Below, piece after piece: positions 17,277-25,770 of a stretch of DNA of 64,000 bases. The notes beneath the pieces were generated by a model. It had not been told where the DNA came from, ran no database searches, and worked only from the letters and a program-made list of their open reading frames with translations. Within the stretch, counting starts at the first letter, position 1. Every line of letters begins with the position of its first letter. Made by a program: the position numbers and the translations under genes. This stretch comes from Cereibacter sphaeroides (GTDB lineage Bacteria; Pseudomonadota; Alphaproteobacteria; Rhodobacterales; Rhodobacteraceae). The stretch spans positions 186,001 through 250,000 of the forward strand of contig QFQS01000001.1 of the NCBI GenBank assembly GCA_003243455.1, written 5' to 3'.

Positions 17277-18562
17277 TGCCTTCGGGCGAAGACAGACCGC
17301 TCACCCCCAGGGACCAGCTTCGCAGCCTGTTCGACCGCGCCGTCGCGGTTGCCGATCCGATGCGGTCGCTTGCCGCGCATCTGCCGGAAAGGCCAAAGGG
17401 CCGCATCATCGTCGTCGGGGCCGGCAAGGCTTCGGCGCGTATGGCAGAGGCGGTCGAGGCGCATTGGGGCCCCTGCGAAGGGCTGGTCATCACGCGCTAC
17501 GGCTACGGGCGCGTGTTGAGCCGGATCGAACTGGCCGAGGCCGCGCACCCTGTGCCCGATGCAGCAGGAGAGCTTGCAACGGCCCGAATGCTGAATCTGC
17601 TTTCGGGCCTGACGGAAAAGGACTTCGTCCTTGCGCTGATCTCGGGCGGAGCATCTGCGCTGCTTGTGGCCCCCGCCAAAGGCATGACCCTGGCCGACAA
17701 GCAGGAGGTCAACGATGCCTTGCTTGCCTCTGGTGCGCCGATCTCTCAGGTGAACATAGTCCGAAAGCATCTCAGCCGGGTGAAGGGTGGACAGCTTGCC
17801 GCTGCCGCGTGGCCCGCACCTGTGCTGGCTCTGGCGCTATCGGATGTGCCCGGCGACGATCCGGGGTTGATCGGGTCCGGCCCGACGGTTGGTGATGACT
17901 CGACTGTCGAGACGGTTCGCCAGATATTCGCGCGTCACAACATCAACCCGGCCCCTGTGGTCAGGGCAGCCTTGGGTGCCGGATCAACCTGCCTTCGCCC
18001 GGATGATCCGAAATTGTCGCATACCGAAACGCGCGTGTTCGCGGCCCCCAGCCAGTCGCTTGCGGCGGCGGCAGAGCTGGCGCAGTCTTGGGGATTCGAG
18101 GTGCAGATCCTTGGGGACCGGATCGAGGGCGAGGCGCGGGACGTCGCTGCGCAACATGCCGAACTGGCGCTGCGCGAACGGCAGCAAAGGCCAAAGGATG
18201 CGCGCGCCCTCCTAATCCTTTCCGGCGGGGAATTAACCGTCACCCGGAAAGGCGACGGTGTCGGCGGCCCGAATGCCGAATATGCACTGGCGTTGGCTGT
18301 CGCCCTGAACGGGGCCGGGGGCATCGATGCGCTGGCGTGTGACACCGATGGCGTCGATGGAGCGGCAGAGGTGGCCGGCGCGGTCATCTCACCCGACACC
18401 CTGCCGCGCGCCGCCAGGCTTGGCCTGTCACCTGCGGACCATCTTTTGCGCAATGACGCGCACAGCTTCTTTGAGAGACTGGGCGATCAGGTTGTGACGG
18501 GCCCCACGCTGACCAACGTGAACGATTTTCGGGCGATCATCGTGACGGGCGCGCGCGACTGA
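17276..18562 (+). CDS. Glycerate 2-kinase, MOFRL family (TtuD/GckA-like)
   Basis: A 428-residue kinase of the TtuD/GckA/MOFRL group, which phosphorylate D-glycerate to 2-phosphoglycerate. The N-terminal glycerate-kinase domain has IIVVGAGKASARMAEAVE, AAHPVPDAAGELAT and ALISGGASALLVAPAKGMTL; the LSDVPGDDPGLIGSGPT loop is conserved; the C-terminal MOFRL domain has LILSGGELTVTRKGDGVGGP and CDTDGVDGAAEVAGAVI. As the last gene of the operon it implies that the pathway yields glycerate (or hydroxypyruvate/tartronate semialdehyde reduced to it), feeding lower glycolysis. Confidence 0.9.
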   Translation: MPSGEDRPLTPRDQLRSLFDRAVAVADPMRSLAAHLPERPKGRIIVVGAGKASARMAEAVEAHWGPCEGLVITRYGYGRVLSRIELAEAAHPVPDAAGELATARMLNLLSGLTEKDFVLALISGGASALLVAPAKGMTLADKQEVNDALLASGAPISQVNIVRKHLSRVKGGQLAAAAWPAPVLALALSDVPGDDPGLIGSGPTVGDDSTVETVRQIFARHNINPAPVVRAALGAGSTCLRPDDPKLSHTETRVFAAPSQSLAAAAELAQSWGFEVQILGDRIEGEARDVAAQHAELALRERQQRPKDARALLILSGGELTVTRKGDGVGGPNAEYALALAVALNGAGGIDALACDTDGVDGAAEVAGAVISPDTLPRAARLGLSPADHLLRNDAHSFFERLGDQVVTGPTLTNVNDFRAIIVTGARD

Positions 18563-18570
18563 GGCGCGCC
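18548..18570. terminator. Candidate bidirectional hairpin between glycerate kinase and CaiB genes
   Basis: GGCGCGC and GCGCGCC form a perfect seven-pair GC stem around nine bases, spanning the glycerate kinase stop codon and ending eight bases before the stop of the oppositely directed CaiB gene. There is no T-run on either side, so it may be a weak or factor-dependent stop. Confidence 0.45.
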
Positions 18571-18577
18571 GTTCGGG

Positions 18578-19840
18578 TCACGCCTTGACGGACTTGCGAC
18601 TATATGCGCTCGCGGGGGCAGAGGCCGCGCGGTCAAACCCTGCGACGGCGCGGTCGGGTCCGATCTGGCCTTTGCTGCGCAATGCGCCGATCTCTGCCTG
18701 CGAATAGCCAAGCTCCGCCAGGACTTCGCCCGTATGTTCACCCGGCAGCGGAGGCTTGCGGGTCAGCGGGGGCACCTTGCCGTCGTACAGCACGGGATGC
18801 GCCAGCAGGCGCACATGCCCCGCCCGATCGTCCTCATACTCCAGCACCGTCTGGTTTTCCGCGACCTGCGGATCGGCCAGCACGTCGTCATACTGGTTCA
18901 CAGGCGCAAACCAGATGCCGTTTTCGGCAAGCGTCTCTTCCCACTCGGCGGTGGTGCGGTGCTGCATGTGGCCCTTGACCCGCTCGTTCACCTCTTCGCG
19001 ACGGTCGAACTGATCTTCCCGGCTCCACTGCGCGAATTGCGGGTCGCCAAATGTCGTGGCCAATGTCGCCCCGTCGGACAGCGACATCATCAGCCAGCCG
19101 TCCGACGTCTTGAACACCCCATAGGGCGCCTGATGGAAACGAGAGGAGACGCCCGACCCGCTGCGGTCCCACAGCTTTGCGCCGTTCAGGTGATAGTTCA
19201 GCGGCTCGATCTGAAGATTCAGCGCGGCCGACAACAGGTTGCTGTCCACGCGCGACCCTTCCCCCGTCGCATTCCGGCGCAACAGGGCGGCAAGGATACC
19301 CATCGCACCAAGGGTGGCCGCGTGCTGGTCGACCACAGCGGTGCCGACCGGCATCGGCGGATCGCTGGCGCGGCCCGAGATGCTGGCCAGCCCGCTATGG
19401 GCCTGGATCAGCAAATCCTGCCCCGGCTTGCCACGCGCAGGGCCGGTAGAGCCAAAACCGGTCAGCGAGGCGTAGATCAGGCGCGGATTGCGCTTCCTGA
19501 CATCCTCATATCCGAAACCGCGACGGTCGAGCGTTCCCGCGCGAAAGTTCTCGACCAGAACATCGGCGCTTTCGATCAGTTTCCACAGCGCGGCACTGCC
19601 TTCTTCGGTGCTGAAGTCGATTTCGACGCTGCGCTGGTTCCGGCCCGCAAGCAGGAAGAACACGCTGGTGTCTTCGTTCAGAAACGCCTTGGCGCCCGAC
19701 CAGTGCCGCTCATATGCACCTCCGATGCGCTCGACCTTGATCACATCGGCGCCAAGATCGCCCAGATACTGAACGCAGGACGGGCCTTGCAGATAATGGG
19801 TCAGGCTGACCACGCGAATTCCGGCAAGAGGGGCGGTCAT
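18578..19840 (-). CDS. CaiB/BaiF family (class III) CoA-transferase
   Basis: A 420-residue family III CoA-transferase. The start MTAPLAGIRVVSLTHYLQGP, the SVEIDFSTEEG stretch, DVLVENFRAGTLDRRGFGYE and the catalytic Asp in GKPGQDLLIQAHSGLA are all typical. These enzymes move CoA between an acyl-CoA donor and a carboxylate. Its ATG overlaps the stop of the upstream hydratase gene (TGATG), so the two form an operon read away from GMC 3. It would supply the CoA thioester that the hydratases of the locus need. Confidence 0.9.
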   Translation of the reverse strand: MTAPLAGIRVVSLTHYLQGPSCVQYLGDLGADVIKVERIGGAYERHWSGAKAFLNEDTSVFFLLAGRNQRSVEIDFSTEEGSAALWKLIESADVLVENFRAGTLDRRGFGYEDVRKRNPRLIYASLTGFGSTGPARGKPGQDLLIQAHSGLASISGRASDPPMPVGTAVVDQHAATLGAMGILAALLRRNATGEGSRVDSNLLSAALNLQIEPLNYHLNGAKLWDRSGSGVSSRFHQAPYGVFKTSDGWLMMSLSDGATLATTFGDPQFAQWSREDQFDRREEVNERVKGHMQHRTTAEWEETLAENGIWFAPVNQYDDVLADPQVAENQTVLEYEDDRAGHVRLLAHPVLYDGKVPPLTRKPPLPGEHTGEVLAELGYSQAEIGALRSKGQIGPDRAVAGFDRAASAPASAYSRKSVKA

Positions 19841-20649
19841 CAGTTCTTATCCTTTCCGGGCGCGCGGGGCGCGGTGAATACGGGGGCGCGCTTTTCGAAA
19901 AAGGCGGCGATACCTTCTTCGACATCGGGTCCGGTGAAAACGCGGTGGCTGTCTGCCAGCGTTCGACGCGTGGCCTCCGCAGTATCCTGACGTGCCGCGT
20001 CCCGGACGCCCGCCTTGATCAGGCTCAGTGCAAGGGCAGGGCGTTCGGACAGGGTCTTTGCCATCTCAAGCGCGACATCCAGAGCCTTGCCTTTCGGGGT
20101 CAGCCGGTTCACCAACCCTATTCGGTGCGCCTCCTGCGCCGGGATAAGCTCGCCCGTATAAAGCAGTTCAAGGGCCAGTGCGCTGCCTACCACGCGTGGT
20201 AGGCGAAAGACCCCGCCACTGCCGGGAAAGACGCCAAGCTTGACCTCGGGAAAACCGATGCGGGCGGTTTCGTCCATGATGCGTATGTCGCAGGCCAGCG
20301 CAATCTCGCCGCCGCCGCCCAGCGTCACACCGTTCAGGGCGGCGATGACCGGAACCGGAAGTTCTTCCAGTGAGGTGAAAGCTTCGTTTTCGCGCGCTAA
20401 TTTCCGGGGGACCACATCGGCACGAACCTCTGCGAATTCGCTGATGTCCGACCCCGCACAAAAAGCGCGGTCGCCCGAACCGGTTACGACGACAACGCGA
20501 ACCGAGGTATCCTCGGCGATCTCACGGCAGGCGGCAAGCAGCTGATCAAGGGTTGTAAGCGTGTTGAGATTGAGCGGCGGATTGTTCAAGGTAAGCAGGG
20601 CAATGCCATGCTCAAGCCGGTCGAGCCGCACGAACTGCCGTTGATCCAT
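19840..20649 (-). CDS. Enoyl-CoA hydratase/isomerase (crotonase family)
   Basis: A crotonase-family protein of about 269 residues. The oxyanion-hole stretches are AFCAGSDISEF and NGVTLGGGGEIALACDIRIM; the two catalytic Glu are present, one in GGGGEIALACD and one in FPEVKLGVFPGSGGVFRLPR. A hydratase is therefore more likely than a hydrolase. Start choice is uncertain: ATG at 20649 sits directly behind GGGGGAAG, with another ATG five codons upstream. The gene lies behind operator 4, placing it in the LacI-type regulon. Confidence 0.87.
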   Translation of the reverse strand: MDQRQFVRLDRLEHGIALLTLNNPPLNLNTLTTLDQLLAACREIAEDTSVRVVVVTGSGDRAFCAGSDISEFAEVRADVVPRKLARENEAFTSLEELPVPVIAALNGVTLGGGGEIALACDIRIMDETARIGFPEVKLGVFPGSGGVFRLPRVVGSALALELLYTGELIPAQEAHRIGLVNRLTPKGKALDVALEMAKTLSERPALALSLIKAGVRDAARQDTAEATRRTLADSHRVFTGPDVEEGIAAFFEKRAPVFTAPRAPGKDKN

Positions 20650-20694
20650 CTTCCCCCCGACCATGGAGGTTGCGACAGCTTCCGCACACTCCAA

Positions 20695-20706
20695 GAAAAC
20701 GATTAC
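20695..20706. promoter_or_regulatory. Candidate LacI-family operator 4
   Basis: GAAAACGATTAC, with a full left arm and central CG, lies 46 bases upstream of the enoyl-CoA hydratase start. It is nearly identical to operator 2 (GAAAACGATTGC). It is 99 bases from operator 5 in the same divergent region, so both directions could be repressed together. Confidence 0.55.
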
Positions 20707-20743
20707 CAAAGCAGTCTTGAGGTATCAAGCTTAAATATCCACA

Positions 20744-20805
20744 TATAATATAGAGAATGACGTTGAATTCTCCACCCGCTTCGTATGAATATAGAAAACG
20801 TTTTC
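20744..20805 (+). promoter_or_regulatory. Candidate -10 element and LacI-family operator 5 upstream of GMC 3
   Basis: A perfect TATAAT lies at 20744-20749 in an AT-rich stretch. Downstream, GAAAACGTTTTC at 20794-20805 is a perfect 12-base palindrome, the best operator copy in the window, ending 28 bases before the GTG start of the third GMC gene. A bound repressor would sit downstream of the start site as a roadblock. No good -35 is visible at normal spacing. Confidence 0.6.
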
Positions 20806-20833
20806 TTGATTGGCCGGCCGGCGGGGAGTTGTT

Positions 20834-22438
20834 GTGACCGAGATTGCATCGGTGGATTACATCATTGTTGGCGCGGGCTCGGCGGGCTGCGTTCTGGCAA
20901 ACCGGCTTTCGGCCGATCCGAATGTGCGTGTTGCCCTGCTGGAGGCCGGAGGCTCCGATCGCAACATCTTCATCACGATGCCCGCCGGGTTTCTTCAACT
21001 GATGGAGACAGGACAGGTCGACTGGGGATATGAGACCACGCCCCAGGCCAACCTCGAAGGACGGCGCATCCACTCGCCCCGAGGCAAGGTTCTGGGCGGC
21101 TGCAGTTCGGTCAACGGCATGGTCTATGTCCGCGGCGACAGGTCCGACTTCGATCATTGGGCGCAGCTTGGCAATCGCGGCTGGTCGTTCGACGACTGCC
21201 TGCCGTATTTCAAAAAATCCGAAAGCTTTGAGGCGGGCGATGGTCCCGCCCGAGGGCAGGAGGGACCGCTGCGCGTGACGCGTCGCGGCATCCTGCACCC
21301 CCTTGCACAGGCCTTCGCCGCTGCCTGCCAGTCTTATGGCCTTCCCTACAATCCCGACTTCAACAGCGGCGGCGATCAGGAAGGCGTCGGTCCGACCGAC
21401 AGCACCATGGCCGACAACAAACGCTGGAGCGCCTCTCGCGCCTTCCTGCATCCGGCAATGTCGCGGCCGAATCTGACCGTCATTACCAGGGCGCTGGCCA
21501 CGCGGATACTCATGGAAAATGGCCGCGCGGTTGGCATCGAATACCGCCAGGGCGGCAAGCTTAAGACATTGCGCGCCGATGCCGAGGTCATCCTCAGCGG
21601 CGGTGCCGTGAACTCGCCGCAGCTCTTGCAGCTGTCGGGTATCGGCGCCCCGGATCACCTTTCGCCTCTGGGCATCCCCGTGGTCCACGAATTGAAGGGC
21701 GTGGGCCAAAACCTGCACGACCATCCCGGTCTCGGCGGTGTAAAGCAGCGCTGTTCGCAGCCCATCAGCTATTACTCGGCGGTCTCGCTGACATCAAAGG
21801 CGCGGGCGCTTGCGCAGTACCTGATGTTCCGCAACGGACCGGCTGCCAACAACGGGCTGGAGACGATGGCCTTCGTCCGCTCACGCCCGGGCCTCGTCGC
21901 CCCCGACCTCCAGTATTTCATGACCATGGTGATGTATGAGGACAGCGGCCGCCACATCATCCCCGAACACGGCTACATGGTCGTCTTTACCCTGCAGCGC
22001 CCGGAAAGCCGGGGCAGCGTGATGATCCGCTCCGCCGATCCGACGGCGGCCCCAGAAATCGACCCGAACTATTTCGAGCAGCGCATTGACCTGCACACCA
22101 TGCGCGAAGGCGTCAAGATCGGGCGTGAAATCTTTGCCCAACACGCCTTCGACCCCTATCGCGCCTCTGAATACGCGCCAGGGGCGGAGGTCAGGACCGA
22201 CGCCCAGATCGACGACTGGGTTCGCCGGAACGTCGATTCCAACTACCACCTCTCGGGCAGCTGCAAGATGGGCGCTGACGATATGGCGGTCGTCGATGAC
22301 CGGCTGCGCGTCCACGGTCTTGACGGGCTGAGGGTGATCGACGCGTCGATCATGCCAACGGTTGTCAGCGGCAACACGAATGCCGCTACGATCATGATCG
22401 CCGAACGCGGCGCCGATTTCATCTGTGAGGCGGCCTAA
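20834..22438 (+). CDS. GMC-family FAD-dependent alcohol dehydrogenase 3
   Basis: A GMC oxidoreductase of 534 residues. It shows YIIVGAGSAGCVLANRLSAD, GKVLGGCSSVNGMVYVRG and LSGGAVNSPQLLQLSGIGAP. The active-site region departs slightly: the usual YHPVGTC reads NYHLSGSCKMG, while the catalytic His and the Asn in SGNTNAATIMIAERGAD remain. I start it at GTG 20834, which follows GGGGAG at good spacing; the in-frame TTG at 20810 is less likely. It stands alone behind operator 5, divergent from the CoA-thioester genes, so it can be expressed apart from the long operon. Confidence 0.9.
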   Translation: MTEIASVDYIIVGAGSAGCVLANRLSADPNVRVALLEAGGSDRNIFITMPAGFLQLMETGQVDWGYETTPQANLEGRRIHSPRGKVLGGCSSVNGMVYVRGDRSDFDHWAQLGNRGWSFDDCLPYFKKSESFEAGDGPARGQEGPLRVTRRGILHPLAQAFAAACQSYGLPYNPDFNSGGDQEGVGPTDSTMADNKRWSASRAFLHPAMSRPNLTVITRALATRILMENGRAVGIEYRQGGKLKTLRADAEVILSGGAVNSPQLLQLSGIGAPDHLSPLGIPVVHELKGVGQNLHDHPGLGGVKQRCSQPISYYSAVSLTSKARALAQYLMFRNGPAANNGLETMAFVRSRPGLVAPDLQYFMTMVMYEDSGRHIIPEHGYMVVFTLQRPESRGSVMIRSADPTAAPEIDPNYFEQRIDLHTMREGVKIGREIFAQHAFDPYRASEYAPGAEVRTDAQIDDWVRRNVDSNYHLSGSCKMGADDMAVVDDRLRVHGLDGLRVIDASIMPTVVSGNTNAATIMIAERGADFICEAA

Positions 22439-22450
22439 GACCGCCTCACA
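22424..22450. terminator. Bidirectional hairpin between GMC 3 and the efflux operon
   Basis: TGTGAGGCGG and CCGCCTCACA form a perfect ten-pair stem with a seven-base loop. It contains the stop codon of GMC 3 and abuts the stop of the convergent emrB-like gene. No long T-run follows, but the location between convergent genes supports a shared terminator role. Confidence 0.6.
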
Positions 22451-23989
22451 TCAATCCGCATGCACCATCGGTGCGCCGCCCGGCGCCGCGACCTTGGGCT
22501 TGCGCAGCAGGAACACCAGCGGGATCGCGCACAGCGTGATGATCATCATCAGCTTGAAGTCGTTGATGTAGGAGATCATCAGCGCCTGCAGGTTCACCAG
22601 ATTGTCCATCTGGCTGACCGCCGCCTTGCCGCCCGCGGCTGCTGCGGGCGAAATCCACTGCAGCATCGGATCATAGGGCGAAATCGCGGACGCAAGCTCG
22701 GTATGGTTGATCTGGACGTTTCGCGTCAGCATCACCGAGACAATCGAGATGCCGATGGAGGATCCGATGTTCCGCATCAGGCTGAACAGGCTGGTCGCAT
22801 CGGCGCGGTAGATCGGGTCAATGGTCGCGAAGGCAACCGTCGACAAAGGCACGAAGACAAGGCCAAGCCCCAGTCCCTGGATGATGCCCGACCAGATGAT
22901 CGGCGCGCTCGTCATCTGCGGGGTGAACCCGGTCATCATGTAAAGCGAGACCGAGGTCAGCAGCAGCCCGACCGTGACCAGTATCCGCGCGTCGATCAGA
23001 CGCACCAGCCGCCCCACGACCAGCATCGAGATCATCGTGCCGACACCCCTTGGCGCCATCACAACCCCGGTCGTGATCGTGGGATAGCCGAAGATGCGCG
23101 ACAGCATCGGCGGCAACAGCGCAAGGCTGGCCAGCAGGATGATGCCCACGACGAAGATGAAGCACAGGCCTGTCACAAAGTTCCGGTCGGTGAACATCGC
23201 CGGTTCAAGGAATGGCTTGTCCGCCCCGATGATGTGGATGGCAAAGACCCAGAACCCGGTGATCGTCAGGAACAGGTAGACCCAGATCTCAAAGGACGAA
23301 AACCAGTCGACCTCCGCCCCCCGGTCCAGCATCAGCTGCAATGCGCCGATCCCCAGAGACAGCATGGCAAAGCCAAAGAAGTCGAAGCGACGTATCCGCT
23401 TGGCGCTGCGCGGCAGATAGGCGGCAGAACCAAGGAAGGCGATGATCCCGACCGGCAGGTTGATCAGGAATACCCAGCGCCAGTTGAAACTCTCGGTCAG
23501 CCAGCCGCCCAGCGTCGGCCCGATGATGGGGCCGACCATGATACCGGCCCCCCACATGGCCATTGCCTGACCGGCCTTCTCGCGCGGGTTGATGTCCAGA
23601 AGGAACGTCTGCGACAGCGGCACGATGGCCGCGCCGAAAACCCCTTGCAAAAGTCGGAACCCGACCATGCTGGGCAGGCTCCAGGCCAGGCCGCAGGCCA
23701 TCGAGGTGACGACGAAGCCGACGATGGAGACAAGGAACAGCTCTCGCTTCCCGATCCGGTCGGCAAGCCAGCCCGTCACCGGCGTCATGATCGCGGCGGC
23801 GACGATATAGGACGTCAGAACCCAGTTGATCGTGTCTTGCGAGGCGCCAAGGTCGCCTGTCATTGAGGGCAGGGCGACGTTGGCAATCGTGGTGTCCAGC
23901 ACCTGCATGATCGTCGCAAGCATGATCGCGACGGTGATCAGGCCTTTGTGCGGAACCTCGGTGGGGTCCGTGACTGCAGCGTTGGCCAT
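22451..23989 (-). CDS. emrB: DHA2-family multidrug efflux MFS transporter (EmrB-like)
   Basis: A 512-residue major facilitator with about 14 membrane helices, the drug:H+ antiporter-2 layout. Landmarks are ATIMQVLDTTIANVALPSMT in helix 1 (motif D1), WVLTSYIVAAAIMTPVTGWL, LADRIGKREL (motif A) and GAGIMVGPIIGPTLGGWLTE (motif C of antiporters). It follows the membrane-fusion gene by 12 bases, and the pair would span the envelope with an outer-membrane channel encoded elsewhere. The drug is not predictable. Confidence 0.92.
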   Translation of the reverse strand: MANAAVTDPTEVPHKGLITVAIMLATIMQVLDTTIANVALPSMTGDLGASQDTINWVLTSYIVAAAIMTPVTGWLADRIGKRELFLVSIVGFVVTSMACGLAWSLPSMVGFRLLQGVFGAAIVPLSQTFLLDINPREKAGQAMAMWGAGIMVGPIIGPTLGGWLTESFNWRWVFLINLPVGIIAFLGSAAYLPRSAKRIRRFDFFGFAMLSLGIGALQLMLDRGAEVDWFSSFEIWVYLFLTITGFWVFAIHIIGADKPFLEPAMFTDRNFVTGLCFIFVVGIILLASLALLPPMLSRIFGYPTITTGVVMAPRGVGTMISMLVVGRLVRLIDARILVTVGLLLTSVSLYMMTGFTPQMTSAPIIWSGIIQGLGLGLVFVPLSTVAFATIDPIYRADATSLFSLMRNIGSSIGISIVSVMLTRNVQINHTELASAISPYDPMLQWISPAAAAGGKAAVSQMDNLVNLQALMISYINDFKLMMIITLCAIPLVFLLRKPKVAAPGGAPMVHAD

Positions 23990-24001
23990 GGCGGCGCGTC
24001 C

Positions 24002-25150
24002 TTACTTGCTGCCAGCGAAGGCAGCAGGAACCAGATCGGACAGGCTACGGCTGCGCCCGGTGTCGATCGACACCTCGGCGCTCATCCCCGAAGAGATGCC
24101 GGCGGCGTCGGCGGGGTTATCCAGCTCGACCCGGACCGGCACACGCTGTGTCACCTTCACCCAGTTGCCCGTCGCATTCTGCGCGGGCAGCAGCGAGAAT
24201 TCGGCACCCGTTCCAGCACCGATGGCCACCACCTTGGCGGGGAAGCTGCGGCTGGTATCGACGTCGAACTTCACCTCGACAGGCTGGCCAATCCTGATGT
24301 TGGTAAGCTGCGTTTCCTTCAGGTTGGCCTCGACCCAGACATCCCCGGTCTCGACCAGCGCGAACAGGGGCGAACCGGCATCGACCATCTCACCCGGCTT
24401 GAACGATGAAGCCTGATAGATGATCCCGTCGGCAGGCGCATTCACCGTGGTCAGCGACAGGTCGTAGGCCGCCTTGTCGCGGGCAACGATTGCGGCCTGC
24501 ACGGTCGGGTGGCTGTCGGTTGCCGCCGTCGCATCCCCGCCCAGGGCGGCCAGCGCGATGGCTTCGCTCTGATTGGCCAGCGCAAGCTGCTCGACGCCGC
24601 GCTTTGAGGCATAGCGCGCGTCGTCCAATGAGGTATTGGTCGCCACCCCGCGCGTCGAAAGCGTCTGCTGCCGCTTCAACTCGCTGGCAAGGTAATCGAC
24701 GTCATCCTGCGCCAGCCGCACTTCCGACTGCGCGCGGGTATAGCTGAGCTTCATCTGCTCGACCGAAAGCCGCGCATTGCTGACGGCGGTTTCGGCCTGC
24801 TGCAGGGCCAGCTTGTAAGGCTCGGGGTCAACCTGGAACAGCGGATCGCCCGCCTTCACCACCTGGTTGTCGGCGATGTTGACGGTCGTGATCCGCCCGC
24901 CAAGGCTGGACGCGACCGAGATGCGGGCCTGGTGCAGATAGGCATTCTCGGTGCTCTCATAGCGCCCGGTCATCAGCCACCAGCCAGCACCGGCAGCCAG
25001 CATCACGACCGGCAGGGCAAGCATCAGGCCGCGCCGCTTGCGACGGGGTGGGGGTGGCGCGGTGACGGGGGCCGCCGGCACGACGGCAGCGGCAGGCGCT
25101 GCGACGGGCGTTTCACCCGTCATCGTTTTGGGCGAAGGTGTCGCGTTCAT
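24002..25150 (-). CDS. emrA: HlyD/EmrA-family membrane fusion protein
   Basis: A 382-residue periplasmic adaptor with one N-terminal membrane anchor (RGLMLALPVVMLAAGAGWWL) after a Pro/Ala-rich cytoplasmic tail. The lipoyl-like half motif TENAYLHQARISVASSLGGR is characteristic of EmrA, then a coiled-coil hairpin, then the second half motif around NAPADGIIYQASSFKPGEMV and the beta-barrel DVWVEANLKETQLTNIRIGQ. It pairs with the downstream EmrB-like transporter. Its ATG overlaps the MarR stop as ATGA. Confidence 0.92.
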   Translation of the reverse strand: MNATPSPKTMTGETPVAAPAAAVVPAAPVTAPPPPRRKRRGLMLALPVVMLAAGAGWWLMTGRYESTENAYLHQARISVASSLGGRITTVNIADNQVVKAGDPLFQVDPEPYKLALQQAETAVSNARLSVEQMKLSYTRAQSEVRLAQDDVDYLASELKRQQTLSTRGVATNTSLDDARYASKRGVEQLALANQSEAIALAALGGDATAATDSHPTVQAAIVARDKAAYDLSLTTVNAPADGIIYQASSFKPGEMVDAGSPLFALVETGDVWVEANLKETQLTNIRIGQPVEVKFDVDTSRSFPAKVVAIGAGTGAEFSLLPAQNATGNWVKVTQRVPVRVELDNPADAAGISSGMSAEVSIDTGRSRSLSDLVPAAFAGSK

Positions 25151-25614
25151 GATTGAGTCTCCGACTGGCGGCAGTCGGCGGTCGTGTCGCTGTCGCTGAG
25201 ATTGGCAATAATGGCTTTCAGCCCGGTCACGAGCGCCACGCGCTCGGCGTCCGACAGCCCGTTCAGGGCATCTGCATAGACGTCTTCGGCGGTCGCCTTG
25301 ATCTTGGCATAGGCGATCAGGGTTTTTTCTGTCGGCACGACGATCCTGACCCTGCGGTCGTTCACATCCGGCTCCCGCGCCACCCAGCCGCTTTGTTCCA
25401 TCCGGTCAACAAGACGGGAAACGCTGATCGGCTCGATCTCCAGCAGTTCGGCAAGGCGCGCCTGGCTGGCGCGGCCCTCGCGGGAAAGATTGGCCAGCAG
25501 CCTCCACTGCGCCGAGGACAAGCCATAGGCGCCACTGTGGCATTCGAAACGCTTTCGAATGGCGCGAAGGGCATCATGCATAAGCAGGCCGAGTCGTTCT
25601 GTTCCTGGGGTCAT
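25147..25614 (-). CDS. MarR-family transcriptional regulator
   Basis: A 155-residue winged-helix regulator. LSSAQWRLLANLSREGRASQ leads into the recognition region LAELLEIEPISVSRLVDRME, then the wing GWVAREPDVNDRRVRIVVPT, with the Asp-x-Arg of MarR proteins. As first gene of the efflux operon it probably represses its own operon and is released by an exported compound. It overlaps the next gene by four bases. Confidence 0.9.
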   Translation of the reverse strand: MTPGTERLGLLMHDALRAIRKRFECHSGAYGLSSAQWRLLANLSREGRASQARLAELLEIEPISVSRLVDRMEQSGWVAREPDVNDRRVRIVVPTEKTLIAYAKIKATAEDVYADALNGLSDAERVALVTGLKAIIANLSDSDTTADCRQSETQS

Positions 25615-25641
25615 GAGCGTGACATAATATAAGCATGCTCA
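25614..25641. promoter_or_regulatory. Candidate MarR operator at the efflux operon start
   Basis: TGAGCGTG and GCATGCTCA are imperfect inverted arms around an AT-rich spacer directly upstream of the MarR start codon. Size and place fit a MarR-type site. There is one arm mismatch and no second copy, so this is tentative. Confidence 0.35.
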
Positions 25642-25736
25642 CTATTCAAGCGCCATGTCGTGACAACGGACTTGAGGCTTGCGAGCTCACTTCGCGCTTA
25701 TTCCCGATACTTTCTGTCTACATACCGGTGCCATAC

Positions 25737-25754
25737 GGAAACCAGACGGTTTCC
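25737..25754 (-). terminator. Weak hairpin after cobF
   Basis: GGAAACC and GGTTTCC form a perfect seven-pair stem around four bases, 16 bases after the cobF stop. There is no T-run, so termination is only a suggestion. Confidence 0.35.
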
Positions 25755-25770
25755 ACCCATCGCCATGGCC

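Noticed and set aside
22460..23866. Plus-strand open frame of about 470 codons opposite emrB
   Set aside because: Polar, His/Asp/Arg-rich translation without domains, fully antisense to a clear MFS transporter.
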